From Bathymodiolus japonicus methanotrophic gill symbiont (GTDB lineage Bacteria; Pseudomonadota; Gammaproteobacteria; Methylococcales; Methylomonadaceae): a stretch of 64,000 bases of DNA. Of this stretch, positions 19,686-34,074 are shown one piece after another. The DNA is taken from positions 52,088-116,087 of the forward strand of contig NZ_BLYC01000010.1 of the NCBI RefSeq assembly GCF_019721995.1, read 5' to 3'. Position 1 is the first letter of the stretch. Each line of letters opens with the position of its first letter. The notes under the pieces are model-generated. The model was not told where the DNA came from. It did no database searches and was given only the letters and a program-made list of their open reading frames with translations. The translations under genes were made by a program, and so were the position numbers.

Positions 19686-20776
19686 TGAGTAAAAATATTA
19701 TTGTTGGCATGTCAGGTGGCGTTGATTCCTCTGTTACCGCCGCATTATTATTAGAGCAAGGCCATCAGGTCACCGGTGTATTTATGAAAAACTGGGATGA
19801 AGATGATGGTACTGAAGAATGCACGGCGCTGGAAGATCTTGCTGATGCGCAGCAGGTCTGTGATACCCTGGGTATCGAATTAAAAACAGTGAATTTTGCC
19901 AGTGAATACTGGGATGAAGTATTTGAAGTATTTCTCGCTGAATTTGCTGCAGGGCGCACACCCAACCCGGACATACTGTGTAATAAGCATGTTAAATTTA
20001 AGGCATTCCTGGATTATGCCACTGTAGACCTGGGTGCTGAATATATCGCAACCGGTCACTATGCGCGTATCAGCGAAAAAGATGGGGAATATTTTTTGCT
20101 TAAAGGACTGGATCCCAGTAAAGAACAAAGCTATTTTTTATGCACGCTGGGCCAGCAAGCCTTATGCAAAACCTTATTTCCGATTGGCCATTTACATAAA
20201 ACCAAAATTCGAAAAATGGCTGAGAAATATGGCTTCGCAAATCATCATAAAAAAGATAGTACCGGAATATGCTTTATAGGTGAGCGAAAGTTCACCGAAT
20301 TTCTACAGCGCTATCTACCCACTCAGCCTGGCGAAATGCGTACACCGGAAGGGCAGTATATTGCCCAGCACTCGGGTTTAATGTATTACACCTTTGGTCA
20401 ACGCCAAGGGCTTGGTATCGGTGGCGTAAAAAATGCATCGGATGAGCCATGGTATGTACTGGATAAAGATCTGGACAATAATATATTAATAGTCGGACAA
20501 GGGCATAATCACCCTTCAATGTTACATAATACTTTGGAATCCAATCAACTAGACTGGTGCAGTAACCGACCGCTTACAGAAACGATCCAATGCGCCGCTA
20601 AGACTCGCTATCGTCAGGAAGACCAGACTTGTACAGTAATCCCTTTGCCAGAAAACAGAGTAAAAGTAGTCTTTGCACAACAACAACGTGCGATTACTCC
20701 AGGCCAATCAGTGGTATTTTATGCGGGAGAAGTTTGCTTAGGTGGTGGGATTATTGAAACCAAATACAATACCTAA
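19685..20776 (+). CDS. mnmA: tRNA-specific 2-thiouridylase MnmA
   Basis: MnmA adds the 2-thio group to U34 of Glu, Gln and Lys tRNAs, taking sulfur from the TusE relay. The 363-residue sequence has the PP-loop [15 protein letters not shown] at the N-terminus, the first catalytic Cys in [15 protein letters not shown], the second in [13 protein letters not shown], and the C-terminal barrel. The start codon overlaps the nudJ stop. The next gene is a frameshifted membrane hydroxylase-like gene rather than the more common hflD or purB. Confidence 0.97.
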   Translation: MSKNIIVGMSGGVDSSVTAALLLEQGHQVTGVFMKNWDEDDGTEECTALEDLADAQQVCDTLGIELKTVNFASEYWDEVFEVFLAEFAAGRTPNPDILCNKHVKFKAFLDYATVDLGAEYIATGHYARISEKDGEYFLLKGLDPSKEQSYFLCTLGQQALCKTLFPIGHLHKTKIRKMAEKYGFANHHKKDSTGICFIGERKFTEFLQRYLPTQPGEMRTPEGQYIAQHSGLMYYTFGQRQGLGIGGVKNASDEPWYVLDKDLDNNILIVGQGHNHPSMLHNTLESNQLDWCSNRPLTETIQCAAKTRYRQEDQTCTVIPLPENRVKVVFAQQQRAITPGQSVVFYAGEVCLGGGIIETKYNT

Positions 20777-20825
20777 AAATCAATTACCAGGTTAAACCAC
20801 CTATTTACAGAGGCCTTATAAAATA

Positions 20826-21310
20826 ATGTTCGTATGGGGATTACAATTTTTCTCTGGATTAATAATTGCAAATGCGGGTGAATGGCTGATTCATCGCTAT
20901 CTGTTGCATGGATTGGGGAAAAATGTGGATAGCTTCTGGGCATACCATATTTACCAGCACCATCATATTGCTGCACAATTAAATATGCTGGATCCGGGCT
21001 ACAAGAAGCGTCCAGAACTCTGGAATAGTCAGGCAAAAGAAATACTGGTTTTATGTGGTATCTTAATTTTAAATGCCCCTTTTTTCTGGTTTCTGAATGG
21101 CTATGCCTGGGGTATAACTGTCTCGGTATGTGTGTATTACTATTTACACCGTAAAGCGCATATAGATGTTAACTGGGCAAAATATACCTACCTTGGCATT
21201 ATCAGCACCATTTAGTAAGTTCAGATACTAACTGGTGCATATCATACCCATTGTTTGATTATCTACTGAAAACACAGAATACCCACCACTCTCATGAAAA
21301 AACGGGCTAG
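20826..21310 (+). pseudogene. fatty-acid hydroxylase/sterol desaturase-like membrane protein, frameshifted
   Basis: An intact frame runs to 21215 (129 aa), but the protein clearly continues in another frame from about 21180 to a stop at 21308-21310: PWHYQHHL, then NWCISYPLFDYLL. Together the histidine clusters HRYLLH, YHIYQHHHI, YYLHRKAH and WHYQHH match the diiron ligand pattern of the fatty-acid hydroxylase superfamily (PF04116-like), with hydrophobic segments at about 1-20 and 75-100. A single-base indel in GCAAAATATACC therefore truncates the last His cluster. It could be a true pseudogene or a sequencing error; substrate unknown. Confidence 0.72.
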
Positions 21311-21396
21311 CCCAGCTATCGATCATAGTGAGCAGCAAGACACTCACCACATAACAAAAAAATTTAGTTTATTTTATGGTTAATTAGTTATCACCT

Positions 21397-21720
21397 TAAC
21401 CCATCTTCGTCACTTTCATCTTTCTAAGCCATTGATTCATCGGTTTAAGCGATTTTTTGTCGAAAAATTCTCTTTAAAATCAATGGTGTTTTTTTTGAAA
21501 GTTTTGTAGTGCCATTTATATTATTTTTGTCGATAAATTCATTGACTTTTGTCAAAAAAATCATCATTATTTGAGTGTAATTTACATGCGACAAAAATAC
21601 TCTAAAAAATCCAACGTTTTATACAAAAACACAAAATCTGTAGTCCAACTGGCTACTTTTTAAAATTTCAACCAATTGATTTATAACAACTACATCATCA
21701 ATAGTGACGAAGATGGGTTA
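21397..21720. mobile_element. MITE family F, copy 1 (about 324 bp, TA target)
   Basis: Ends TAACCCATCTTCGTCACT and its inverse AGTGACGAAGATGGGTTA; no gene inside, AT-rich. A near-identical, inverted copy lies at 43574-43898, where a TA duplication is demonstrable. TA targeting suggests mobilisation by an IS630/Tc1-type transposase. Confidence 0.9.
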
Positions 21721-21961
21721 GGCCAGCGTAACTAACATCTCTTTGGCGAACGCCAGCAAAACGTGCGAGTAATCGAGCAACATAATCGGTATTTTCCGAG
21801 CATTTTTCGATTAATAAAAAAGCGTGCTCACCCTTACCTGAAAGTTCAAATGACTGAATTTCATTGACGATAAAATCATCGGGAGTCGTGCGAATAATAC
21901 CCAGGCTTTGAGCTTCACCAAAGGCGTGTGCCCAGTCGTGTAGGGTTAGTTTAGAGTTCAA
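21721..21961 (-). pseudogene. truD: tRNA pseudouridine synthase D, N-terminal remnant
   Basis: The first ~80 residues of TruD (usually ~340-350 aa; makes pseudouridine 13 in tRNA): LGIIRTTPDDFIVNEIQSFELSGKGEHAFLLIEK and ENTDYVARLLARFAGVRQRDVSYAGL. The catalytic domain is missing. MITE F abuts the break, but removing the MITE leaves YAGLR then a stop codon, so the gene had already lost its 3' part before the MITE arrived. It sits in its usual place after ispF. Confidence 0.9.
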
Positions 21962-21993
21962 AAACTGAAAATATAATGAAGTATATAGTCTGC

Positions 21994-22021
21994 GTAGGGC
22001 GTGGCTTCAGCAACGCCCTAC
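21994..22021. repeat. REP-like palindrome between truD and ispF
   Basis: GTAGGGCGT pairs perfectly with ACGCCCTAC around a 10-base loop. It has the GTAG head seen in the palindromes at 8088-8177. Confidence 0.65.
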
Positions 22022-22030
22022 AGTACATCT

Positions 22031-22504
22031 CTATTTGGTAATAAGTACTATCGCTTGCACTGCAATACCCTCTTTGCGACCTTCAAAGCCCAGCTTTTCG
22101 GTAGTAGTTGCTTTGACATTAATGCAATCAATATCAATAGATAAGTCCTTAGCAATATTTGTACACATGGCAACGATATGAGGTGCCATCTTAAGTGCCT
22201 GTGCAATAATTGTAATATCAGCGTTCACCAGGCTGTAGCCTTTTTGCTGTACTATGCCATACACATGGCGCAATAAAACACGACTATCTGCACCTTTAAA
22301 TTCAGGGTCGGTATCGGGGAAATGCTTACCTATATCACCTAAAGCAGCAGCACCTAATAATGCATCGCATAATGCATGCAACACGACATCACCATCAGAA
22401 TGAGCTTCTAAACCCTGTTCGTAGTCAATTTTTACGCCACCTAGAATGACATCACCCTGGTCGATAAAACGATGTACATCATAACCTTGTCCAACTCGTA
22501 TCAT
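22031..22504 (-). CDS. ispF: 2-C-methyl-D-erythritol 2,4-cyclodiphosphate synthase
   Basis: IspF closes the cyclodiphosphate ring in the MEP pathway of isoprenoid synthesis. The 157-residue sequence starts [13 protein letters not shown] with the zinc-binding Asp-x-His, followed by [35 protein letters not shown] and the late [19 protein letters not shown]. The start overlaps the end of ispD by four bases (ATGA-type), as in most gammaproteobacteria. Confidence 0.97.
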   Translation of the reverse strand: MIRVGQGYDVHRFIDQGDVILGGVKIDYEQGLEAHSDGDVVLHALCDALLGAAALGDIGKHFPDTDPEFKGADSRVLLRHVYGIVQQKGYSLVNADITIIAQALKMAPHIVAMCTNIAKDLSIDIDCINVKATTTEKLGFEGRKEGIAVQAIVLITK

Positions 22505-23199
22505 TGTTGCTCCAAATAAAATTGTGCTAAAGCTAAATCTTCAGGCCGGGTAATCTTTAGGTTATCCGAGCGGCCAGCGATAATTTTCGGATGCAGACCT
22601 TGTAATTCCATCGCACTGGCATCATCCGTCATAATCCAGCCTTTATCTGCAGCTTCCTGTAAAGCATGTTTTAAGGCGCTGTATCGAAACATCTGCGGGG
22701 TTAAAGCACGCCATATTTTACTTCGATCCACGGTATCCGTAATAGCCAGCTCAGTGTTAACCGATTTTAAGGTATCATGCGAAGCCAGTGCCAAAATCCC
22801 ACCCACCGGATGCTCTTGTAATTCATCAATTAAATGTTCGACATCACTCTGAGCAATACAGGGACGTGCCGCATCGTGTACCAGCACCCAGTCATTATCA
22901 GAGGCTTTATCGCTAATGCTGTTAAGTGCAGATAGCACAGAATCTGCCCTTTCCTTACCCCCCGCAGCCGTGATAATGCGCGGATTTTTTGAGACTTCCA
23001 GTTCCGGCCAATATGGATCTTGCTTAGAAATAGCCACCACAACCGCAGTTAATTGCTTAACACTTAATAAGCGCGTTAAGGTCTGTTCGATAACTGTGTG
23101 TACATTTAATTGCAGATACTGTTTAGGACGATCAGCCTGCATGCGCTTACCAACACCTGCAGCGGGTACAATTCCCCAGTATTTATTTGATTCGGTCAT
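22501..23199 (-). CDS. ispD: 2-C-methyl-D-erythritol 4-phosphate cytidylyltransferase
   Basis: IspD activates methylerythritol phosphate with CTP. The 232-residue protein has the nucleotidyltransferase loop [32 protein letters not shown] and the C-terminal [16 protein letters not shown]. It sits between ftsB (5 bases upstream) and ispF (overlap), a conserved cluster. Confidence 0.97.
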   Translation of the reverse strand: MTESNKYWGIVPAAGVGKRMQADRPKQYLQLNVHTVIEQTLTRLLSVKQLTAVVVAISKQDPYWPELEVSKNPRIITAAGGKERADSVLSALNSISDKASDNDWVLVHDAARPCIAQSDVEHLIDELQEHPVGGILALASHDTLKSVNTELAITDTVDRSKIWRALTPQMFRYSALKHALQEAADKGWIMTDDASAMELQGLHPKIIAGRSDNLKITRPEDLALAQFYLEQQ

Positions 23200-23204
23200 A
23201 GGAA

Positions 23205-23456
23205 TTATTCAATGACTTGAAAAAAAGTTTCATCCTGCTTGATCAAACCTAAGTCATGTCGCGCAGTTTCTTCAATCGCCTCTTTGCCCTTACGCAAATC
23301 CAGCACTTCGGCTTCCAGTGCTTTATTACGCAGTTGCTTTATAGCTAACTGCTGCTGTAACTGATCAAGTTGCTGCTGATATCTCTGTATTTGTTGATAG
23401 CCAGCATCACCATACCATAAGCGATATTGTAAAAGTACAATCAGAACAATCAGCAA
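23205..23456 (-). CDS. ftsB: cell division protein FtsB
   Basis: FtsB (83 aa here) is a small bitopic divisome protein that binds FtsL and FtsQ. A short N-terminal hydrophobic segment (LIVLIVLLQYRLWYG) is followed by a coiled coil (QQIQRYQQQLDQLQQQLAIKQLRNKALEAEV) and the EETARHDLGLIKQDETFFQ tail. No ATG is available: an in-frame stop lies ten codons upstream, and TTG at 23456 is the likeliest start. It follows eno, as expected. Confidence 0.92.
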   Translation of the reverse strand: MLIVLIVLLQYRLWYGDAGYQQIQRYQQQLDQLQQQLAIKQLRNKALEAEVLDLRKGKEAIEETARHDLGLIKQDETFFQVIE

Positions 23457-23498
23457 GGCAATAAGAATTTTGATAAGTCACCTATCAGGCAAGCAACT

Positions 23499-23523
23499 CA
23501 GAGTGGGCAATTTACCCACTCTG
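23499..23523. other. 9-bp stem hairpin between eno and ftsB
   Basis: CAGAGTGGG and CCCACTCTG pair perfectly around CAATTTA. No T-run follows, so it may be an mRNA-processing or attenuation structure inside the eno-ftsB-ispD-ispF transcript rather than a full terminator. Confidence 0.55.
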
Positions 23524-23538
23524 AATCAAATCAACGTA

Positions 23539-24831
<1,293 letters not shown>

Positions 24832-24910
24832 CTATATTGGTTAAATTAAATATTTTTGTATGTCTGTGTCTAACACCACTGCGCTTAATGCCCAGGCAGC
24901 TGTCAGGCAC

Positions 24911-27429
<2,519 letters not shown>

Positions 27430-27532
27430 CTAATGCCATGCTGTAAATCAACAGATTATTTTAATCTACATTACTCTTTTCGTCATTCCTTATTTACGAA
27501 ATAATCTGATTTTTATATTATTTTTAAGATGA

Positions 27533-27910
27533 TAGGCGGTTAGCGCCACTAACCCCAACATATTGGATCATCATTAACTGAAGTTTCCCAATTATTGAGT
27601 AGCTGAAATACACAATGCTGGTGTATCGAGGTTTATTTTAGGTGGTTTTGCCATGTTTATAGCAAACCCCTACTTAATTCCCCTTAGGCAATAGCATTTG
27701 AAACGAATGAAAAGACTATTTTTTTCATATAGTTGTAGCATAGTTTCAATTTTACCATAAATAATTATTGGGAAACTTCAGATCATTAATTGAGCCACTC
27801 AATAAGAAAGATGGAATTAAGCCAATGAATACAAGTTACTACGCAACTTTTCTTCACAGGACATTGCAAGCAATAATCCACATCTTGCTTTTGGTGGCGC
27901 TAACCGCCTA
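27533..27910. mobile_element. MITE family E carrying MITE D copy 2
   Basis: Inverted ends TAGGCGGTTAGCGCCAC at 27533 and its complement ending at 27910. The unit is about 166 bp once the nested MITE D and its duplication are removed. TA at both outer edges suggests a TA target. No gene. It stands upstream of pyrG. Confidence 0.8.
27578..27781. mobile_element. MITE family D, copy 2 (204 bp)
   Basis: Same length and ends as the copy at 3637, flanked by an 8-bp duplication ATCATTAA. It inserted into MITE E, so it is the younger of the two. Confidence 0.93.
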
Positions 27911-28320
27911 CCCTCTTTTGTTTTTTAATTGTCAATAAAATACTCCTGCGCATATTTATAGCATCTTTGATACTAGTAGATATCATACGCCCCCTTTAAA
28001 TACTGTTTATGGAAGAGAAACAGGCGTTGACATATAAATTAAATATTTTTAGTTAAACAAAAAATTAAGTGTAATCTTGACCCGTTTGGGTCAGGTGTTT
28101 AGCTTTCTAATGTTGTAGACTAAACCGAAACGTTAGTACTTCCTAACCTGAATTAGTTGAATAATTGTATGCCATAAATAAAATGCATGTTACACGAACA
28201 GCACGCACTTAAGATGTAAATAACTATATTATCAACAGGTTACAATATATCACTATCTCTGTATTTCTATTTTTATTCTAGCTAAATCAGGGAGATTTTT
28301 GTGAATCCAGTATCATTTTT
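27911..28320. other. gene-free region with a possible promoter and hairpin
   Basis: About 410 AT-rich bases with no gene. A TTGACA box (28027-28032) is followed after 17 bases by TAGTTA, a weak -10 match, and a perfect TGACCC/GGGTCA hairpin lies at about 28078-28093. If real, this promoter now runs into IS66 and IS630 debris; what it once drove cannot be told. Confidence 0.35.
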
Positions 28321-28376
28321 TTAAAACATATTAATAAACCACTCTGCCCTAGAGGACATTGTATTAACAGGTCTTA

Positions 28377-29804
28377 TAGTTTCTCAGATAAATAATTTCC
28401 AAATTTGGAGCGCTTAAACTTAGGCGGTAACAACGAAATCTTCCCGCAATTTTTGCATAACACAAATCACTTTACTGGCATCATGCATATAAGTGTTAAA
28501 AGTTTGCACAACTGAATCATGAAGATCTTCAAAAGTTTTAAAATACTTCATATGAGTCGAATCGCGTTTCGTATTTTTCCATAATTTCTCAATCGGATTA
28601 AAATCCGGCGAGAACGCAGGGAGACGTTCTACTGTCAAACGATCTACATTAGCTAACTTAAATTCCTTAATAACACCGCTTCCATGATACGGGGCACCAT
28701 CTTCAATTAGAATAATCTTGCCTTTATAATAAGCCAGCAATTGTGTTAAAAACTCAACATAGCTTTCACCATTAAAACGCCCAGATGTTTCAGCGTGTTG
28801 TAATATCATTGGCTTATAACTCTCGATTAAGACGTTGTCGGCAATAGAATATATCGCTTCCATAAAAAGCTTCTGTGTTGGATATTTCTCATTTTTTAAG
28901 CTTTTAAGAATAGCTAAAAATTCTTGAGGCAGCCCAGCTTCTTTTAAAAGTCTAAGTGACTTTGGTTTTATCTCATAAGCCAATGATTCTCGGTATTGAA
29001 AACTCCCTCCTTCGAGTTCGATCGTACCAAACATTTTCAACCCTTTTCGAATCCCTGATGTTTTCACTGTGGGTTGCTCTCCTATTGGAGCCCAGGTTCG
29101 TGCCAATGAACCCCACATAGCAAATGACACCTCATCACCGAATAAAACGACACTCTTTTCTTCTACCGCCTTTTCCATAATGGCAGGCAATGTTTCTTCC
29201 AGCCACGTTTTTCTTTCAAGCTCGTACTTTTCTTCTTCTTGGCGATCAGTCACAAAACGAGCTTTTTGATAACTGAAGCCCAGTTTTTTCATTAGGCTTG
29301 ATAAATAGTTCAAGTTATAACGAACTTCAAATTTTAACCAAATAAGCTCGGCAATCATCGCAGTATTCCATATTCCACAATGAAATCCATTGTCTTCTGG
29401 GCCTTTCTTTATCAACTCAACCAATTTATTTTTCTGGTCTTTAGTTAACTTTGACTTCCGACCACGTCCTTGATAGTGTTGCCCTATTAACCAACCGACA
29501 CCTTTATGCATGAATGTTTTCAGCCAATTTATAATGGTTTTTTCACAGACTCACATTAGGCGTGCTATTTCTTTGATTCCCATGCATTCACTGAACCAGA
29601 GTAGAGCTTGAGTTAATCGATATAAACAAATATTACTTAGCTTGAGAGCTGTCGCCATATTTTTTTTTAGTCGGTCTACAATTGACTTTGAAAAAGTGAG
29701 GGATACCATTTTTGACTGTTTCCGTTAGTGTTGGGACGAAAATTATAAGCCAGTTTCCCCTCTGTCGTTTTTGTTTGTTCGGAAATTAATTTTCTGAAAG
29801 TCTA
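28377..29804. mobile_element. IS630-family element, copy 1
   Basis: Related inverted ends (TAGTTTCTCAGAxAAATAATTTCC and TAGACTTTCAGAAAATTAATTTCC-like) bounded by TA on both sides, the usual IS630 target. It lies inside the IS66 remnant. A second, heavily invaded copy is at 40427-42664. Confidence 0.9.
28420..29658 (-). pseudogene. IS630 family transposase with in-frame TGA
   Basis: The gene starts at ATG 29658 (MATALKLSNICLYRLTQALLWFSECMGIKEIARLM). Here TGA replaces the GGA found in the second copy, stopping translation in the helix-turn-helix. The open remainder of 363 residues keeps the catalytic core: VVLFGDEVSFAMWGSLARTWAPIG, KIILIEDGAPYHGSG and the late LPAFSPDFNPIEKLWKNTKRD, the three acidic DDE residues of IS630. 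Its intact central and C-terminal parts provide the empty-site reference for elements A6, A7 and B3. Confidence 0.9.
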
Positions 29805-30123
29805 TAGACCTTGTTTACGGCACGTTGATAAATACCCTCTGACACGACAAAATATCTCTGCACCCTTGGTACTACGAAAGCAGCCGGATATCTTCTGTTG
29901 AACCTTGGTCATCCGAATCGAATTTTCTGCGGCATTATTGGTAAATGGCACCCAGGTATTTGTCATGAAGTGCAAGACATCCTCTTCATAATTAATCAGC
30001 CTTTCCAGTAAGTTTCTAGCTTTACTGCGTTTTATTCGCTCCCGTTTTACTTCTTTAGGCTTATCGGGTGGTGGGCATTCGATCTCCGCTTTGCCAAGTA
30101 ATTCTCTGTATTGTACCTTCCAT

Positions 30124-30383
30124 CGCTGTCAGCCCAGGACGGGCTGATAGTCTCCAGAAGGCGCAGGGAAATTTGCCAATCCGAAGTGCGCGATAGCGCG
30201 CGAGGGAGGCTAAAATTTTATCCCGAATAGCCGTAGAGCCATTTGTGGTAGCCATGACTGAGCTGCTTTGTGCTCAGTCTGTGGCGGACGCAGGGCGGCT
30301 GGAGCATCTCCTATTCGCTGCGTAGGTGAACGAATTACGGCGATAGGAGTCCCGGAATTTCGTGAGGTAGCATGGCGCGCCTG
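30124..30383 (-). mobile_element. short mobile element, family B, copy 1 (260 bp)
   Basis: Read on the minus strand it starts CAGGCGCGCCATGC and ends GGGCTGACAGCG. It splits the IS66 gene between GAA and TGG codons; deletion of exactly 260 bases restores EAEKWKVQYRELL. No duplication. The element runs in the same direction as its host gene. Confidence 0.92.
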
Positions 30384-31213
30384 TTTTCTGCTTCTTTATG
30401 TAGTAGCATGCCACCTGCTTCATTGACGGCATCATTCGCATGAATGCACGCTGATTCGACTAAGTGTTCTTTACTGATAGTTTCAAACCCAGCCAACTTC
30501 TCATAGGCCAGTTCATTGAAATTATAGATAGAGCCTTCACTAATCGGCATACCTAATTGATCAGCGAAATACTCCTGTATTCGGTTGTAGGGCAATAACT
30601 GATATTGCGAAAGATAAACCACATGGGCTTTTATCCCATTACCATATTGCGCAGCCTTAGTAACCTCATCTGGAAAAGGAGCGATAAAACACTGACCTTT
30701 TCCATTTATCAACCGTTGCGCCTGGTATTCTGTCACTACCCTTGAGATATCAATATCGAATACCTGGCGTGTTTCAAAGCCATCTGCCGTGTATCGCCCT
30801 TTTGGCAAGGTACGGCGATCAATGGTAATGATCTCGATTTCATCCGGGTCATCTATTTTTGAAGTGTCGTGCCGACATGCGATTTTTGTCCGCCAGAAGG
30901 CTTATCTGATTTTTTTCGATTCCCTTTTTTACGGTTGGGATCACTTGCAGGTGGTTTACTGCTATTTTTGCTGTTCAGTGTCACTCGATTGAGTAATACC
31001 GTGACTAATAATAGAATCACTTCCAGTGCTGATTTTAGCGCAGGCGATATATCACGCTCAGTTTCAAGTAACTGTTTGGCATGACTGATTGCGGAATCAA
31101 CATCGATGAAGTCTATTTTCAAAGGGTAACCTGTATTGCTTTAAGGACAGGCTTATTATCTCATGGGTTTTAAATCCCGAATTTTCCTTGTTTTAAGCGA
31201 TTGTAAGGCGAAT

Positions 31214-31360
31214 AAAAAAGTTCTTCGAGGTCGTAGATGTTTAAGGGGACATTTTGTGATGACTATAGCGATAGAAGCAATAAAGCGTGGATTAATCGAC
31301 TGTTGGGCAGTTTACTAAAAATCACAAAAACCAGACTAAAACCCTGTCAAGAACTTTTTT
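31214..31360. repeat. 147-bp stretch bounded by 12-bp inverted repeats
   Basis: AAAAAAGTTCTT at 31214-31225 and its exact complement at 31349-31360 enclose gene-free sequence next to the IS66 remnant and element C copy 1. It may be another small MITE; AAT flanks each side but this is too short to prove a duplication. Confidence 0.5.
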
Positions 31361-31367
31361 AATTATT

Positions 31368-31658
31368 CAGGCGCGCCATGCTACCTCACAACATTCTGGG
31401 ACTCCTGTCACCAACATTCATTCGCCTACGCAGCGAATGGGAGATGCCCTGGTCGCCCTGCGTCCGTCTCAACTACTCAACTACGCACAAAACCCTGCTC
31501 AGTTAAGTCTACCTCAAATGGCTGGACGGCTATTCGGAATGCAATTCTTGCCTCCCTCGCGCGCTACTAGCGCACTTCGGATCAGCGAATTGCCCTGTCG
31601 CCTACCAGAGACTAAAAATCATCACTCCGCTTAGGCTCCGTTTCCCTGATTTTAAGCG
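31368..31658 (+). mobile_element. short mobile element, family C, copy 1 (291 bp, divergent)
   Basis: Starts CAGGCGCGCCATGCTACC like family B and ends with the A-type module CTAAAAATCAT ... TGATTTTAAGCG. It differs from the other two C copies by scattered changes and 11 extra bases. Right after it comes ACGCTGAGTAGTTAC, the end of MITE family G, so it may have inserted into or beside such an element. Confidence 0.85.
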
Positions 31659-31931
31659 TACGCTGAGTAGTTACAAACAACTTAACACTTTGTATAAAAT
31701 GGGTACAACGTAGTGCTTGTTTTTTGGGCACACAGTGAAACCCCATCACAGTGTACATAAAATGATGGGTTGCGTAAAAATATTCTCTACCCATCCTATG
31801 CAATTTATTTAAATACAAAGGTTAAAAATAATTCTTTATAGGTACTTACGACTCTGCTCCGGGCTAAGTATGATTTCGTTAAATTTCAGAGTAAGTTCTT
31901 TTTCAAAGCATGAAAACAGGTATATGTATTT
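31659..31931 (+). other. upstream region of crp
   Basis: Begins with a solitary MITE-G end (ACGCTGAGTAGTTAC). A 7-bp inverted repeat CCCATCA/TGATGGG lies at about 31740-31768. The crp promoter must be here or in the preceding element; no confident -35/-10 pair was found. Confidence 0.35.
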
Positions 31932-32588
31932 ATGATCAACAACCAACCAATAAGTCCTGAACAAACCGCTGCTATCGCCAAGATGCTTACCCTGTGTCAT
32001 GTGCGTAGTTATCCAGCCAAGACGACTATCATTCGCCCTGGCGACAAAGGTGATACCTTGCATTATATTGTTGAAGGTTCCGCCAGCGTCTGCGCTGAGG
32101 ATGATGAAGGTCATGAACTTATTCTGGCTTATCTGAATAAGAATGACTTTATTGGAGAAATTGGGGTATTTAAACCACCCGGTGATCGACAAGTCACCGT
32201 TAGAACTCGGGTCGCCTGCAAGCTCGCAGAAATCAGTTACGTTCGCCTGCATCAGGCGATGCATAATGAACTTGCCGACCAGTCAGTCTACTTACTGTCT
32301 TTATTTGGCGAACAACTCGCGTGTCGTCTGCTGATTACCAGTAGAAAATATTGCGACTTGGCCTTTATGGACGTTGAAGGGCGTATTGCCCGCACATTGC
32401 TGGATTTAACTAAAGAGCCCGATGCTATCACGCACCCGGAGGGTATGCAGTTACATACAACGCGTCAGGAGATTAGCCGCATTGTCGGTTGCTCCAGAGA
32501 AATGGTCGGACGTATTTTAAAAGAAATGGAAGACAAGCAATTAATTTCGGCTCATGGCAAAACCATTGTTGCGTTTGGCACCCGCTGA
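31932..32588 (+). CDS. crp: Crp/Fnr family transcription regulator (CRP/Vfr-like)
   Basis: A 218-residue cAMP-receptor-type regulator. The N-terminal cyclic-nucleotide domain has RPGDKGDTLHYIVEGSASV and the phosphate-binding-cassette region GEIGVFKPPGDRQVTVRTRVACKLAEI. The C-terminal winged helix carries LHTTRQEISRIVGCSREMVGRILKEMEDKQLI, whose recognition helix (SREMVGR) closely matches E. coli CRP. There is no N-terminal cysteine cluster, ruling out FNR. It is one of few intact genes in the invaded region and faces lipA convergently. Confidence 0.9.
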   Translation: MINNQPISPEQTAAIAKMLTLCHVRSYPAKTTIIRPGDKGDTLHYIVEGSASVCAEDDEGHELILAYLNKNDFIGEIGVFKPPGDRQVTVRTRVACKLAEISYVRLHQAMHNELADQSVYLLSLFGEQLACRLLITSRKYCDLAFMDVEGRIARTLLDLTKEPDAITHPEGMQLHTTRQEISRIVGCSREMVGRILKEMEDKQLISAHGKTIVAFGTR

Positions 32589-32632
32589 ATTCTTATCTAA
32601 AGAGCGAGGATTTAATAATACCTGAAAGTATG

Positions 32633-32730
32633 GCGCAGGATTTTTGTTCGTATTCAAGACGTAGTAACAACAGGCGCATAGCAGGCTACGTAAAGTTACT
32701 ACATCGCAGAAGACGGAAAAAAGACCAGCA
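32633..32730. repeat. repeat family H, copy 1 (covarying hairpin)
   Basis: Begins GCGCAGGATTTTTG and ends CGCAGAAGACGG-AAAAAAGACCAG. The central arms GTAGTAAC (32661-32668) and GTTACTAC (32695-32702) pair perfectly around a loop with AACAGGCGCATAG. It lies between the convergent crp and lipA genes. Other copies: 39963-40059, 47757-47858 and 47920-48014. Confidence 0.75.
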
Positions 32731-32765
32731 GTTTTTTGGATGATGTGCGTTTCCATCTCCCTAAC

Positions 32766-33728
32766 CTAGACTAATAACTCCCGAGCCTGCTCATCAGCAT
32801 GATATGACGAGCGTACCATAGGCCCACTGGCAACTTGTTTAAACCCCACCTGTTTAGCTAATACAGCATATTCATCAAACTCCTCTGGTGTGATATAACG
32901 CTGTACCGCCAAATGATCTGTGCTCGGTTGCAAATACTGTCCCAGGGTTAAAATTGAACAATGATGCTCGCGCAGGTCGCGCATAACTTCTAGCACTTCT
33001 TCCCGGGTTTCACCTATACCTAACATCAACCCGGATTTTGTCGGTATTTGTGGCAATCTCTCATGATGTGCTCTTAATAAATCCAGTGACTGTTGATAGT
33101 GAGCACCTGGCCTGGCCTGCTTATAAAGCCGCGGAACAGTTTCCAGGTTATGATTAAATACATCCACAGGACTAGACTGTAAAATATCTAGAGCAACTGT
33201 TACACGCCCCCTGAAATCAGGCACTAGAACTTCAATTTTTGTATCAGGCGATTTCTCCCGAATAGCATCCACACAGGCGGAAAAATGCCCTGCCCCGCTA
33301 TCTCTTAAATCATCCCGGTCTACCGAAGTAATCACCACATATCTCAGTGCTAATTGTTTAATCGTCTTAGCTAGATTGATAGGTTCAGACGAATCCAGAG
33401 GCTCAGGCCTGCCATGTGCTACATCACAAAAAGGGCAGCGCCGGGTACATAAATCCCCCATAATCATAAAAGTTGCCGTACCCAGACTAAAGCACTCGTT
33501 TAAGTTTGGGCAGGCCGCTTCTTCACAAACACTGTGTAATTTATTTTCACGCAATGTCTTTTTAATACGTACCACATCTTCATTTCCTGCTAACTTAATC
33601 CGAATCCAGTCAGGTTTGCGCAAAACCGATTTTCCGGGCACTACCTTGACAGGGATTCTGGATAATTTTTCAGCATTCCGCTGATGCGTTTCAGGAGTGG
33701 TACGAGAAGGGGCTTGTATACTTGACAT
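32766..33728 (-). CDS. lipA: lipoyl synthase
   Basis: LipA (320 aa) is a radical-SAM enzyme that inserts two sulfurs into protein-bound octanoyl groups. The auxiliary cluster ligands are in [12 protein letters not shown]; the radical-SAM CxxxCxxC is [13 protein letters not shown]. Also seen are [17 protein letters not shown], the [16 protein letters not shown] segment and the C-terminal [14 protein letters not shown] with the cluster-binding Ser. A solitary gene here; lipB is not adjacent. Confidence 0.98.
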   Translation of the reverse strand: MSSIQAPSRTTPETHQRNAEKLSRIPVKVVPGKSVLRKPDWIRIKLAGNEDVVRIKKTLRENKLHSVCEEAACPNLNECFSLGTATFMIMGDLCTRRCPFCDVAHGRPEPLDSSEPINLAKTIKQLALRYVVITSVDRDDLRDSGAGHFSACVDAIREKSPDTKIEVLVPDFRGRVTVALDILQSSPVDVFNHNLETVPRLYKQARPGAHYQQSLDLLRAHHERLPQIPTKSGLMLGIGETREEVLEVMRDLREHHCSILTLGQYLQPSTDHLAVQRYITPEEFDEYAVLAKQVGFKQVASGPMVRSSYHADEQARELLV

Positions 33729-34074
33729 AAAATGAATGTAAAATTGGAAAATGGATAACTTACTTTTTTGAGTTTATTGAATGCTTAAATTAATGCGCTA
33801 GGCAATCATATTTAGCGTTAATATAAACAGAGCCTAACTAATGGTAAGACTTATTCCTGTAGCCAGGCCAGTGCCTGGTCAGAATCTTCAAAGTATTTAA
33901 CTTCGCCTGAAATAAACCACGAAGCTATTTTTGCAGTGTATTCCTGCCATTTTTTATTACCAAAAATAGCAATTTCACTAAACTCGTTACCATGTTTTAA
34001 GCCCAGTTTAAAGTCATCCCATGCTGCTCTTAATTCCCAGCCCTGTAGCTCGGAGCCGTCGATAAAGACCTTTA

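Larger units (their letters stand above)
28321..31122 (-). pseudogene. IS66-type transposase (TnpC) remnant, shattered
   Basis: The N-terminus (31122 down to about 30853) has the NSKNSSKPPASDPNRKKGNRK linker typical of IS66 TnpC. A one-base loss in an A-run after TLQK breaks the frame; the next part has PKGRYTADGFETRQVFDIDI and SACIHANDAVNEAGG. The middle of the DDE domain is deleted. Element B copy 1 (30124-30383) splits EAE|KWKVQYRELL, and an IS630 copy (28377-29804) splits CRKQGL|RPVNTMSS near the C-terminus. Restored flanks (ECPPPDKPKEVKRER, VPFTNNAAENSIRMTKVQQKISGCFR) confirm the family. Dead beyond doubt. Confidence 0.9.

Noticed and set aside
27911..28320. A displaced pmo or other methanotrophy operon promoter
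   Set aside because: Only a weak sigma70-like pair and a hairpin are visible; nothing ties the region to a specific operon.
31735..31770. A CRP-binding site upstream of crp (autoregulation)
   Set aside because: The half-sites AGTGA and TCACA are spaced seven instead of six bases and one deviates; too weak to claim.
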